This document shows, in pieces, positions 50,617 to 58,776 of a stretch of DNA of 64,000 nt. The stretch covers positions 1-64,000 of the forward strand of contig JBGSKQ010000033.1 of assembly GCA_041741095.1 (NCBI GenBank), written 5' to 3'. The notes beneath the pieces were generated by a model, which saw only the letters and a program-made list of their open reading frames with translations, did not search any database and was not told the origin of the DNA. The position numbers and the translations under genes were made by a program. The number at the start of each line of letters is the position of its first letter. The stretch's first letter is position 1. This DNA comes from UBA6168 sp041741095. Lineage in GTDB: Bacteria; Bacteroidota; Bacteroidia; Chitinophagales; Saprospiraceae.

Positions 50617-50643
50617 TATATGTGGCCACGAATTGCAACTGTC

Positions 50644-50728
50644 AGCAGGTAGGTGACATCTTTTTCGCTACGATTATTTAGCAAATTAGCAGTGTATTTA
50701 CAGCGAAAAAGGTGTTATCTCCCTGCCG
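50644..50728. repeat. Imperfect 25-bp palindrome after the M42 gene
   Basis: GCAGGTAGGTGACATCTTTT and following (50644-50669) pairs with 50702-50726 with four substitutions, three of them G-U compatible. It lies 28 bp after the M42 stop. A small TCCCGAAATCGGGA hairpin is at about 50754-50767. No T-run. Confidence 0.7.
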
Positions 50729-50824
50729 CCGAACCCCAATTAGCATAACTTATCCCGAAATCGGGAAAACTTATTAACCCAGGGTATATATTCGTAAAAA
50801 TTCGTGCAATTCATGGCAATATAT

Positions 50825-51328
50825 TCAGCAGCCAAAATCTATTTTGCAATCCTTTTCGCAGGGCTTCTTTTCAAATTCCAGGTTTATAAGCCTAAAACCT
50901 CCCAAATAGTCCTCTTCATATCGCAGGCTGCCGTCGCAATTGTAATAATGTTGCTTGCCTTCTTTTTGCCCTTCGGAATAAAATCCTTCGGAGAAAACCT
51001 GGCCATTGCGGTGAAAACTGGCCGAGCGGCCATGAAGGATGCCATTTTGGTACAAATTCTCCCGTTGCAGGCTGCCGTCCTCGTACCATGCCGAGAGTTT
51101 TTGGATGTAACCGTCCTTGATTTCAAATTCGCTGTACCCATCTTTTTCAGGGAAATGATCGTAAGTAGTGCCGTTAAAGGGCACATCGTTGAGGAAATGA
51201 ACTGGGATTCCCGCTTGGTCTTTCACCACTTTTAGATCGTTTAAAGACACTTTTTCACTAGGGAAAAAGGCGGAAGCAAGGGCCCAACAGCCAGCCAAAA
51301 GCAGTGCAGCGATCAATGAGTTTTTCAT
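50825..51328 (-). CDS. Exported MORN-repeat-like protein
   Basis: A 167-residue protein with an N-terminal signal sequence (MKNSLIAALLLAGCWALASA; GC at ~14-15 might also be a lipobox). The body has MORN_2-type repeats: FNGTTYDHFPEKDGYSEFEI, LSAWYEDGSLQRENLYQNG, RSASFHRNGQVFSEGFYSEG and KQHYYNCDGSLRYEEDYLGG. Such YwqK-like repeat proteins are common in Bacteroidota and of unknown function, probably extracytoplasmic. ATG 51328 gives the signal peptide; the frame is open to 51364. It lies downstream of the membrane-anchored regulator gene, separated by a large hairpin repeat. Confidence 0.82.
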   Translation of the reverse strand: MKNSLIAALLLAGCWALASAFFPSEKVSLNDLKVVKDQAGIPVHFLNDVPFNGTTYDHFPEKDGYSEFEIKDGYIQKLSAWYEDGSLQRENLYQNGILHGRSASFHRNGQVFSEGFYSEGQKEGKQHYYNCDGSLRYEEDYLGGFRLINLEFEKKPCEKDCKIDFGC

Positions 51329-51361
51329 GTCAATAGGTATTTTAAGATGATGGTTGTTTGC

Positions 51362-51472
51362 CAAATCCAGTGGAAGAAGGTGTTTGTGTTTGTGTGTTTA
51401 TGTATTTGCGTGTTTGCAGTACTTTGTAAACACACAAACACATAAACACACAAACACCTTCTACTGGATTTG
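51362..51472. repeat. Long GTGTTTGTGTGTTTATG-word hairpin
   Basis: An arm of about 58 bases (51362-51419) pairs with 51420-51472 with a few small gaps, giving a near-continuous stem of about 50 bp with almost no loop. Ends are CAAATCCAGT / ACTGGATTTG. It lies between the stop of the winged-helix regulator (51490) and the start of the MORN gene on the same strand. Confidence 0.9.
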
Positions 51473-51489
51473 TCAAAGCACCAAAAAGA

Positions 51490-52425
51490 TTAATTCTCAA
51501 CTACTTCAAAGCGGTAACCCACCCCGTGTACGTTGATGATTTTCACTGTTTCGTCGGTTTTAAGGATTTTCCTGAGCCGGGAAACAAACACATCCAGGCT
51601 GCGGCCAACGATGACGCCCTCGTCTTCCCAGACCTCTTGCAAGATGAAGTTGCGGTCGAGCAGTTGGTTGGTATTTTTGCAAAAAAGGTGCAGCAGTTTC
51701 GCCTCCCGGAAAGTCAATTCCTGGCGGCCTGTTTCAGTTTGGACTATCTGGTTGGACAAGTCGAAGGTGCTTTGGCCAAAGCGGATCAGGGGGGGCTTGT
51801 CGCCTTCTGCAGTACTATTTTCTGCCGCCATGTTGGCCATCATCGTCTCAGCCGCTTTTGGTTTTCTTTGTTTAAAAAATGAAATAACAAAATAGATCAA
51901 TAGCAGCAGCGCAAGCCCCAGCGACCATTTTTCGTACCAGGTGCCTGTCTTGCCCAATATGCTGGAGCCCGTAAAAACCACATGGATATTGGAACACGAT
52001 ATATGCTGCTCTCGCCCGCCGCAGGGAGGCGCTTTTTTTTCCTCAATATCCAAACGGGCATATCCCAACAGCAATTTGTTGTCATCACAATCATTGACCG
52101 TCACCAAATAATCGTCGGCAATGCCGTATTGCTCAAAGGCAGCTTTTAAATAAACGGGCAGGCTGTCGTAGTTGAAAGCACTTTCCAATTGGAGCACAAA
52201 CGCATTTTCTGTATTTGATTGAACAGGGGCAATGGCCTGGGTGGAGTCGCCCTCGTTTTTTAGGAGGCGGTGGCCGGTCTGGCGCAGGGCCAGGTTGATC
52301 TTGTCTTCGTACTGCTTTCGCTCTACTTCCGACTTTTTGGGCATCCAAACCAGTTGCAGGGCCAGCAGCCCAGCCAGGATGACTACCAGCGGTATTACTT
52401 TTATAGATCTTGTTTTTGCGTCCAT
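51490..52425 (-). CDS. Membrane-anchored winged-helix (OmpR/PhoB-type) transcriptional regulator
   Basis: A 311-residue one-component regulator. An N-terminal membrane helix (~9-28) is followed by an extracytoplasmic domain of about 130 residues with four cysteines (NDCDDN, PPCGGREQHISC), a second helix (~167-186, SLGLALLLLIYFVISFF) and a cytoplasmic linker. The C-terminal winged helix (~208-308) includes LTFREAKLLHLFCKNTNQLL, the recognition helix in VIVGRSLDVFVSRLRKILK, and the wing motif VHGVGYRFE. There is no receiver or kinase domain. DNA-binding at the C-terminus is the reverse of ToxR/CadC topology. It is divergent from the small exported-protein gene at 52579, across a region with tandem TTTTACA half-sites that suits this DNA-binding type. 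Confidence 0.9.
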   Translation of the reverse strand: MDAKTRSIKVIPLVVILAGLLALQLVWMPKKSEVERKQYEDKINLALRQTGHRLLKNEGDSTQAIAPVQSNTENAFVLQLESAFNYDSLPVYLKAAFEQYGIADDYLVTVNDCDDNKLLLGYARLDIEEKKAPPCGGREQHISCSNIHVVFTGSSILGKTGTWYEKWSLGLALLLLIYFVISFFKQRKPKAAETMMANMAAENSTAEGDKPPLIRFGQSTFDLSNQIVQTETGRQELTFREAKLLHLFCKNTNQLLDRNFILQEVWEDEGVIVGRSLDVFVSRLRKILKTDETVKIINVHGVGYRFEVVEN

Positions 52426-52536
52426 GCCCCAAAGCTATGGCGCTTTTTTCAGCGAAAACAGGCTTTTACATTTCGTTTACACTGTTTTACAGGGGTTTTA
52501 CCACCCAAGTTTTTGTGGGACATAGCTTTGGGGCAT
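52424..52536. promoter_or_regulatory. Divergent operator/promoter region with PhoB-box-like tandem half-sites
   Basis: ATGCCCCAAAGCTATG (52424-52439) and its perfect complement (52521-52536) bracket the region. Each arm contains TAGCTTTG, a -7 element match, facing outward. Between them four half-sites TTTTACA (52464), GTTTACA (52475), TTTTACA (52485) and TTTTACC (52496) recur at 11, 10 and 11 bp, one helical turn apart. This is the layout bound by OmpR/PhoB-type winged helices. It serves the regulator gene (minus) and the exported-protein gene (plus). The minus-strand transcript would be almost leaderless. Confidence 0.6.
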
Positions 52537-52578
52537 CATTTTTTTTATTCTAAATTTTTCACAAAAAAAAAATCGGAC

Positions 52579-52992
52579 ATGAAAAATCCAAGAACGTTCG
52601 TGCTGTTCACCTTCTTATTTGCTGCTATCGCATGTGCAGGGCAAGACCAGGATAAGTTTACCAATTGCACCGCCGCCTTCCTCAATGATAAACTGGTGGT
52701 GGACGAATACTCCATCTGGGGCCGCTGCGTGCTTTCGCCAGAGGCAAAGGGCAAACTGACCGTCGCCACAGCCTATCTGGATGGGGAATCCTCAAAACCT
52801 ACGGGCTATTTGCCTTTCATGATTGCCATCCGTGACGGCAATACGAAGACGCTGATGATGTTCTCAGACAAGGTTTACAAAGAAATACCTGTGGATGATG
52901 TGCTGAAAAAATGCAGGCAAGGCGACTATATCGTGCTGATGACGATGAGCGACGAGTTTGCCATGCCGCACAATGAGATTTTGGTAAAATAA
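52579..52992 (+). CDS. Small exported protein, likely target of the adjacent regulator
   Basis: A 137-residue protein with an N-terminal export signal (MKNPRTFVLFTFLFAAIAC); AIAC could be a weak lipobox. The mature part (FTNCTAAFLNDKLVVDEYSI, GRCVLSPEAKGKLTVATAYL, FMIAIRDGNTKTLMMFSDK) is a mixed alpha/beta sequence with Cys residues and no family I recognise. It is divergent from the membrane-anchored winged-helix regulator and starts 43 bp after the operator-like region, so it is probably controlled by that regulator and might feed back on the regulator's periplasmic domain. This is inference from position. ATG 52579 was chosen over the open upstream frame (from 52270), which lies inside the regulator gene. 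Confidence 0.82.
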   Translation: MKNPRTFVLFTFLFAAIACAGQDQDKFTNCTAAFLNDKLVVDEYSIWGRCVLSPEAKGKLTVATAYLDGESSKPTGYLPFMIAIRDGNTKTLMMFSDKVYKEIPVDDVLKKCRQGDYIVLMTMSDEFAMPHNEILVK

Positions 52993-53012
52993 TTTTTCAA
53001 CAAATAAAAAAA

Positions 53013-53044
53013 CACGGCAGCCATCAAAGTTGATGACTGCCGTG
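53013..53044 (-). terminator. Terminator of the DPP III-like gene
   Basis: CACGGCAGCCATCAA (53013-53027) pairs with 53030-53044 with one mismatch. An A-run (53006-53012) gives a T7 tail on the minus strand. It can also end the convergent exported-protein transcript. Confidence 0.8.
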
Positions 53045-53086
53045 AAATATATTTTATGCTCCGTAGCAAAAGGTTTTTCCGATATT

Positions 53087-53138
53087 CCCTCTCATTTCTC
53101 TCACTCTCTCACTCCTCTCATTTCTCTCATCCCTCTAC
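53087..53138. repeat. TCTCTCAT-word repeat at the DPP III gene stop
   Basis: A pyrimidine tract of reiterated CTCTCATTTCTCTCA words extends into the last codons and the TAG stop (minus strand 53135-53137) of the DPP III-like gene. It is the reverse complement in style of the GA-rich tract at 55184-55228 on the other side of the same gene. Confidence 0.75.
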
Positions 53139-55168
53139 TCATTCTCCCCCGGCAAAAAGCCGAACTTCTCTGCATATTCCAGCATTTGCTTGGTGAAATC
53201 GTCCGGGTATTCCACTTTGATATCAGTGATGTTGCCAGTGCCGTCTTCTACAGGAACCAAGCGGGGATTGATAAAACCGCCATAAGGAGGCATGTTCAAT
53301 TTCTCGGCACGGGCCAGCACTTCGGCATGGATGGCTGTGTCCACTTTTACGCCGTAATTTTCCACCAAAGCCTTGCCCGCTTCGAAGTCGCCCTGCGATT
53401 TGATGCGCTGGATTTCTTTCAGTAGCTCGCCAAACAATGTCCTGAGTTTAGTATAGTCCTTGATGTCGAAATAAGTCTTGCCGTCACGGGTCACTTTTTC
53501 GATGACATTGTCCTTTTGGCCCATTTGGTAGGCCCAGTTGGCCACCAATTGGCGGTTGCGCATGTGTGCTTCTTCGATGCTGTTTCCAGGTTTGATGCGG
53601 CGCAGTTGCAGCATCAGGCCATTTTTGATGTAGCTGTCGTATTCGGCCTTGCCGGCATCCACATTGGGCATCACGCCCAACTCCACGAGTTTTGGATCAA
53701 GGATGTAGTAGAGTGCAAAAAGGTCGGCACGGGCTTCTTCCAAAGCAGAAGAATAGCCGGGCAAGGTTTGCCCAGGCTGGCCAACGCCATCTTCCACCAC
53801 GCCGGATGCATGGCCGAGCACCTCGTGCAGGGCAGTGTGCATTTTTCCAGCGAGGACGCCGTATTTATCTGCAAGTTCCATTTCTTCCCGGTCGTGCGAA
53901 AATTCCTCCAACATGCCCGATCCGCTGGCATTTTCGTAGGCATCTTCAATATTGCCGAGGCTGACCGATTTCGATCCATATTCTGAACGTATCCAATTGG
54001 AGTTGGGCAAGTTCACCCCGATGGGCGTGGAGGGGGAAGCGTCGCCCGCCTCGCCTGCCACCGTTACCACTTTGTAAGTGACGCCCGTGACATCTTTCCT
54101 TTTATGCTTATCTATCAACGGCGAGTTGTCCTCGAACCACTGGGCGTTTTTGCTCAGGGTGGACATGCGCTCGGAAGCTTCAAAATCCGTGATCTGCACG
54201 ATGGTTTCATAAGAACCCCTCATACTGACAGGATCGTGATAGACCTCCACAAAACCGTTGATGAAGTCAATATCGCCTGTCGTGGCTTGTGACCAGGCGA
54301 TGTTGTAGTCGGCCCATTTTTGCAGGTCGCCCGTTTGATAATATTCGATCAAAAGCTGGAGGGCTTTCTTTTGTTGCTCATTTTCAGCGACTTCCACTGC
54401 CTTGCCCAGCCACAGGATGATATTGTCAATGGCGGGGCCGTAGAGGCCGCCCGATTTCCAGACGTTTTCGTACAGTTTGCCGTCCTTGCCTTTTTCCAGG
54501 CGGCTGTTCAGGCCCCATTCCAGTGGGCGGGGGTCGTCGCTGCTGGTTTTGGCAGCATAAAAATCATTGACCTCTTTGGTGGTCACATCCGGCCCATAAA
54601 AGTTGACGGCGGAGGCCAGCACATTGTCCACCCCTGCCCGCTGATCCACCCGTTTTGGGTCTTTTTTGGGGTCAAAAATGGCGCTCATCGCATCGGCAGA
54701 CAAGGCACCGCCCACCTCGGCCAGCGTTTTTTCAAACCACTCCCTGGAGAAGCCCGGCGTGAACTTGTCGTGCGAATAATGGTGGTGGATGCCGTTGGAG
54801 AACCACACCTGCTTGGCATAGAGCAGCAATTCCTTCCAGTCGTTGCTGTTTTTGTCGCCCTGGTAATTGGCCACGATGCGGTCCAGCGCTTGGCGGATAG
54901 GGAGGTTGTAGCGGTAGTTTTGATCGTAGATGATGTCCCTGCCAGCCAGTCCGGCCTGCACCAGGTAATAGACCAGTTTTTTCTGGTTGAGGCTCAGTTT
55001 ATCAAAACCCGGCACCTGGTAGCGGATCATTTTTTTGTCGGCAAAAGTTTCCGTTTGCCATACGAAATCGTCCGTTTTAGGCGCCTCGGTATTGATAGCA
55101 GACTGGTCTTTGGGCTTGCAGCCGAAAACAAACAAAGCTGCCAAAAAGAGGAATGTCAGTTGTTTCAT
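53135..55168 (-). CDS. Dipeptidyl-peptidase III-like (M49) zinc peptidase, lipoprotein
   Basis: A 677-residue peptidase of family M49, which removes dipeptides from peptide N-termini. The signal peptide MKQLTFLFLAALFVFGC ends in a lipobox (Cys ~17), so the enzyme is exported and lipid-anchored. The zinc motif is HEVLGH (~446), matching the HEXXGH motif of this family, with the second metal ligand in EEARAD (~475). The upper lobe spans roughly residues 40-330. The length is close to bacterial DPP III (~675-710). ATG 55168 was chosen; the open frame to 55234 is repeat-encoded. With the S9 and M1 lipoproteins it forms part of an extracellular peptide-degrading set. Confidence 0.93.
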   Translation of the reverse strand: MKQLTFLFLAALFVFGCKPKDQSAINTEAPKTDDFVWQTETFADKKMIRYQVPGFDKLSLNQKKLVYYLVQAGLAGRDIIYDQNYRYNLPIRQALDRIVANYQGDKNSNDWKELLLYAKQVWFSNGIHHHYSHDKFTPGFSREWFEKTLAEVGGALSADAMSAIFDPKKDPKRVDQRAGVDNVLASAVNFYGPDVTTKEVNDFYAAKTSSDDPRPLEWGLNSRLEKGKDGKLYENVWKSGGLYGPAIDNIILWLGKAVEVAENEQQKKALQLLIEYYQTGDLQKWADYNIAWSQATTGDIDFINGFVEVYHDPVSMRGSYETIVQITDFEASERMSTLSKNAQWFEDNSPLIDKHKRKDVTGVTYKVVTVAGEAGDASPSTPIGVNLPNSNWIRSEYGSKSVSLGNIEDAYENASGSGMLEEFSHDREEMELADKYGVLAGKMHTALHEVLGHASGVVEDGVGQPGQTLPGYSSALEEARADLFALYYILDPKLVELGVMPNVDAGKAEYDSYIKNGLMLQLRRIKPGNSIEEAHMRNRQLVANWAYQMGQKDNVIEKVTRDGKTYFDIKDYTKLRTLFGELLKEIQRIKSQGDFEAGKALVENYGVKVDTAIHAEVLARAEKLNMPPYGGFINPRLVPVEDGTGNITDIKVEYPDDFTKQMLEYAEKFGFLPGENE

Positions 55169-55183
55169 GTTGTCCCGAAATAA

Positions 55184-55228
55184 TGATAGAGGAGTGAGTG
55201 GTTGAGAGAAATGAGAGGATGAGAGAAG
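55184..55228. repeat. GATGAGAGAA-word repeat upstream of the DPP III gene
   Basis: A purine-rich tract with GAGAGAAATGAGAGGATGAG words, ending 16 bp before the start codon. It mirrors the tract at 53087-53138, and its GATAGAGG start resembles the tract at 58777-58823. The rest of the gap up to 55477 shows no gene or clear signal. Confidence 0.7.
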
Positions 55229-55477
55229 GCACATTCTGCCTTGCGTAATTCAGTCATTAGTCATTATATTGAAAATCAACGACTTAAATGAAAATAACTG
55301 AATGAAAAACAAGTTTCAAAGTACTGGAAGCAACTCTTTTGCCTTTTTTTCCCGCAACAATTCACGACTCAATAGGTTAAAATTTGGCTTGGTCAAATGG
55401 CGTTTTCGGAGGTGAAGTTAAGGGAAAAGAAAATATTTCGGGACATGGTTGGGCGATTGAATGCTTTCCAATGGTTT

Positions 55478-56365
55478 TTACATACGGACCAGCTTTCCTT
55501 TGCCCACTATCTCGCCTTTTACCATTATTGCCACAAAATAAAGGCCCACTGGGTAAGCTGGCAAAACAAGCGAGCTCTCGCCACCCTGCACTTTGTGCGA
55601 TGCTATCACCCTGCCCAAAAGGTCGTAAACATGCACATCGCCACCCGTTGCGGGCGGAAGTTGGTAATGGAGGGTGCTTTCTGAAGCAGCAGGGTTGGGA
55701 TAAATGTTTATGATTGCCGACTGCTTTTCCTGAGGTTCCTCCTCTACAGCAGATTCTATACAGCCAGGTGGCATGGTAAAAACTTCACCAACCGTGGGAT
55801 CTTTATAGCACAACAAGCCAAAGTTGCAATCGGTAGAAAAAGATGGGTGTACCAGCAATAGTCGGTTGGAATTCCACGTTCCTCCTACCCCTTCTACAAG
55901 TGTTAAGTTAATTAATGGCTCGCCTGTTTCATTGGAATATACCGTCACACCTCGCTGATATCCTAAAACTCCAACCACTGTTATGGTGACAGTATCCGTT
56001 CCAAAGATATCTTGACAGACCTTTACCTGCCAGAACTCTCCCGTTTGCTTTGTATAGTCCAAGACCAATTAGAATTCCTGATCGGCCAAATCGTACCGAT
56101 AAACTTTGCCCCCATCCTGATGGATATAGGTAAAGTTGGGAGGAGGCCATGCGTCACAAATCCAGTCAAGATATGCCATCTTTTTGCAAGGTTTTCCCTG
56201 AATGACTGTATCCTCAGTTGTAGTCACTGAATTAAAATCATAATTTACATTTCCAAAGCAATCCGTGAAGCTTACCCATGAGGAACCCTCTGGTAAAAAT
56301 TCCAACTGCCCAAAAGCAGCCGAAAAAAACAACATGGCGGAGAATAATGGGACAAGTTTTTTCAT
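55478..56365 (-). pseudogene. T9SS-sorted secreted protein interrupted by an in-frame stop
   Basis: One reading frame of 296 codons with a single TAA at 56069-56071. The first part (98 residues) has a signal peptide (MKKLVPLFSAMLFFSAAFGQ) and a beta-rich start. The frame continues without shift as LVLDYTKQTGEFWQVKVCQD through a cysteine-containing domain to a complete T9SS type A sorting domain (INIYPNPAASESTLHYQL to GKGKLVRM). TAA replaces what is probably a Tyr codon (QEF-stop-LVLDY). An alternative TTG start right after the stop would give a protein without a signal peptide, which could not reach T9SS. Either a recent pseudogene or a sequence error; the two neighbours are damaged as well. 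Confidence 0.8.
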
Positions 56366-56381
56366 TGCGTTAATTTTAAAA

Positions 56382-56457
56382 AACTATGAACGATGAACGA
56401 TGAACTATGAACGGGGAATCTGCTTTGTTCATAGTTCATCATTCATCATTCATAGTT
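56382..56457. repeat. GATGAAC-word hairpin between two damaged T9SS genes
   Basis: 31-base arms 56382-56412 and 56427-56457 pair with three C/T differences. The words are ACTATGAACGATGAAC. The right arm reaches into the TAA stop (56456-56458) of the next minus-strand gene, and the left arm lies 16 bp upstream of the start of the preceding one. Confidence 0.9.
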
Positions 56458-58010
56458 AAAGTTTAACAAACCTTTCCGTAACCCGCACCACCCCGCCCTC
56501 CAGGTATTGCAGGATATACACCCCCGCAGGCCAGTCCCACACCGGCACAATGAAGGTAGTGTTGGCGGCGCTGCCGTTGAAGCCGTTGATAGAGCGGCCG
56601 TTGGCGTCCACGATGCGGAAGCTGGCATTGGGCGGGGGCTGGTGGCCCTTCAACTGGAAGTTCAGAAAGTCGGTGGTGGGGTTGGGGTAGATGGCCAGGC
56701 CTATTTCGGGCACAGCTTCCTCCTCGGCGGCATCAATGAGGTGGCAGCCTGGGATGAGGCAGCCGTGCCCGTCCACTTTCATGATCCACCCGGGCACATG
56801 TACGCCGAGGTTCAGGGTGGTGCCCACCAGCACATAGCCGCCGTCGGGGGTGGCCTTTAGGTCGTAAGCTTCCGGTGCCACGAACTGCCCGTCGAACCAG
56901 GCGTAGTGCCTCGCCCACAGGCTGTCGCCTTCGGGCGACACCTTCACCAGCCAACTATCGTGGTATGGCTCGATGCCCGGCAGGCTGTCCGTCACGACGC
57001 CGCAGGCCACAAAGCCGCTGCCGTCCGGGGCCTCAACCATTTCTGTCAAACCCACGTTTCCTGTGGGCAAGTAGCCCCTCAAAGGCGTGCTCCATACGAT
57101 ATTCCTGTCGGCATCCAACTTGAATATTAGGGCGTCCCAAAAAAGATTATGAAAGTTAGGGTTGCTGTCCGATTCCGTGCCTATGCCACTGGCCACCACC
57201 AGTCCGCCGTCGGGGGTCTTTATCATTGCCCTGGCGGCATCCCGCAGTACGTTGGACGGCGACAGGTACTGCCACACTACTTCGCCTGCACTGTCTGTTT
57301 TGATAATGAGGGTACGGCTGGTGTAATTAGTCAGCACCTGCCCATTATTAGAACGCACTCCTCCGATAATAAAGCCATCTTCCTCTGTAATCAGCGATTG
57401 TGCAATTTCATACAGAAGGTGTATTGGCATAAGTCAGGTAATCAATGATGTTAAAATCAGGATTTAACAAAAGCAAGGAAATATCACTTTGGTTTGGCGT
57501 TTCATTAGCTTCGTGAGAAATCAATACTGCATATCCTCCACCAGGAATTGGACGGAAATCTTCAGTTATGAGGTAGCTAAGCTCAGGGTATAAAATACTG
57601 TCATAAATCTTTGTGAAAAGAGTATCCCCATCTGGTGTATATTTGATAATATTCACAAAGGTATCAACGGAGTCTCCATAATTTAAATAATTACCAGCCT
57701 TAATAAAATTGCCGTCCGTAGTAGCTAATAAATCACTATAATCATTGTAATATCTCCTGTCGGCATGTTGTAAAGTTTTTGAAAATTGATAATCTCCATG
57801 TATATCAACCTTTGCAAACATAACCCCAGTCCTTACAGGTGAGATGCTATCAACAAAAGTCGCAGAGAGATAGTAGCAACTATCGGTTGGGAGGATGCTG
57901 GTAAAACGGGTTAAAGGGAATTCAAAATAAATGAGTTTATGAAAAGTTTCCTGGCCGTTGGCCATGAAGTTTAATGCCAGGGTTATTCCCGTTATGATAA
58001 TATTTTTCAT
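56456..58010 (-). pseudogene. T9SS-sorted beta-propeller-like secreted protein with a frameshift
   Basis: Two overlapping frames (58010-57408 and 57430-56456) together form one gene of about 515 codons. The first carries a signal peptide (MKNIIITGITLALNFMANGQ) and repeated blades such as ATTDGNFIKAGNYLNYGD. The second continues the same repeat style (IKTPDGGLVVASGIG, EAPDGSGFVACGVV, ATPDGGYVLVGTTL) and ends with a T9SS sorting domain (GLAIYPNPTTDFLNFQL to TERFVKL). The switch lies at 57408-57430, equivalent to one extra base or two missing bases. The protein type is a secreted PQQ/propeller-like repeat protein of unknown function. As it stands the product would lack the sorting signal. Confidence 0.8.
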
Positions 58011-58065
58011 AATGAGGCATATCAAAACAGAAGGGGCGGGCAATGCCGCCCCTTCTGTTTTACGA

Positions 58066-58281
58066 TTATTTTATAATGGTCAACTTAACGGTTTCGGTGG
58101 TGCCGTCGGATAGCCGGAGTTGGTAAAGGTAAATCCCCTGTCCCAGATTGCTCGTACCCCATTCCCGCTTGCCGCTTTGCCCTGTGATTTCCATTGTCTC
58201 GATGGTCCTTCCTTGTAGGTCAGAAACGATTATGTTCCCATATTCCAGGCCTTCGGGCAGTTGATCGAGAGTCAGCATCAT
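58066..58281 (-). pseudogene. Orphan T9SS sorting-domain fragment
   Basis: About 71 codons (MMLTLDQLPEGLEYGNIIVS, then SNLGQGIYLYQLRLSDGTTE) encode the last two thirds of a type A T9SS sorting domain and nothing else. An in-frame TAA lies four codons upstream, and there is no signal peptide. Some small ORF translation is possible, but it is best read as the remnant of a deleted cargo gene, next to two other damaged ones. The region 58282-58531 shows no gene. Confidence 0.75.
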
Positions 58282-58531
58282 CCAATTTGTTTAATACAAA
58301 ATACAATACCTGCACAAGAAATGCGCATCGAAAATGTCAAAGAGTTTGTGTTTTCCGAAAATAAATTCGGGAGCTTTGTTTGAAGGCAATAAAAATAAGT
58401 GCGCAGAACCATTGCTGCAAATTTTTCAGGAAAATTGCAAGGAAAGTTGCGGAACTGAAAGACGGGCAGGAATAATGAATTGAGGATTGTAGTCTTCGAT
58501 ATGACGGGTGCAGCTTGAAGCCTTGCCTAAT

Positions 58532-58774
58532 TTAATGATACCGCTCCGCCACCCTATCAATTATCTTGGACAATTTCCGGTCATTTTCTGTTACAATGTC
58601 GCCGGCGTGGTGGGTGCTGAGCTTAAAACTGACCGTGTTCCAGACATTGGTCCATTCGGGGTGGTGGTCCATTTTTTCGGCGTGGAGCGCCACTTCGGTC
58701 ATGAAGGCAAAGGCTTCTTTGAAGTCTTTGAATGTAAAGGTCGCTTGGAGGGAATTGTCTTTTTCTGTCCACAT
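58532..58774 (-). CDS. phhB: 4a-hydroxytetrahydrobiopterin dehydratase (pterin-4a-carbinolamine dehydratase)
   Basis: An 80-residue enzyme that regenerates the pterin cofactor of aromatic amino acid hydroxylases. The family motif is clear: EKMDHHPEWTNVWNTVSF around residues 33-50, then the STHHAGDIVTENDRKLSKII segment (THxAGxxTxxD) with the catalytic histidines. It is slightly shorter than the usual ~95-110 residues because the N-terminal helix is short. In this genome it would support phenylalanine hydroxylase, feeding the hpd/hmgA pathway at 21-24 kb, although the hydroxylase is not in the window. It lies downstream of the DUF4294 gene on the same strand, separated by repeats. Confidence 0.93.
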   Translation of the reverse strand: MWTEKDNSLQATFTFKDFKEAFAFMTEVALHAEKMDHHPEWTNVWNTVSFKLSTHHAGDIVTENDRKLSKIIDRVAERYH

Positions 58775-58776
58775 AG

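Noticed and set aside
53135..55234. Upstream start at 55234 for the DPP III-like gene
   Set aside because: The extension is repeat-encoded (Ser/Leu/Pro-rich) and would bury the lipoprotein signal peptide.
58066..58281. Independent small protein gene
   Set aside because: The sequence is only part of a T9SS sorting domain, has no signal peptide, and lies beside two damaged cargo genes; a remnant is more likely.
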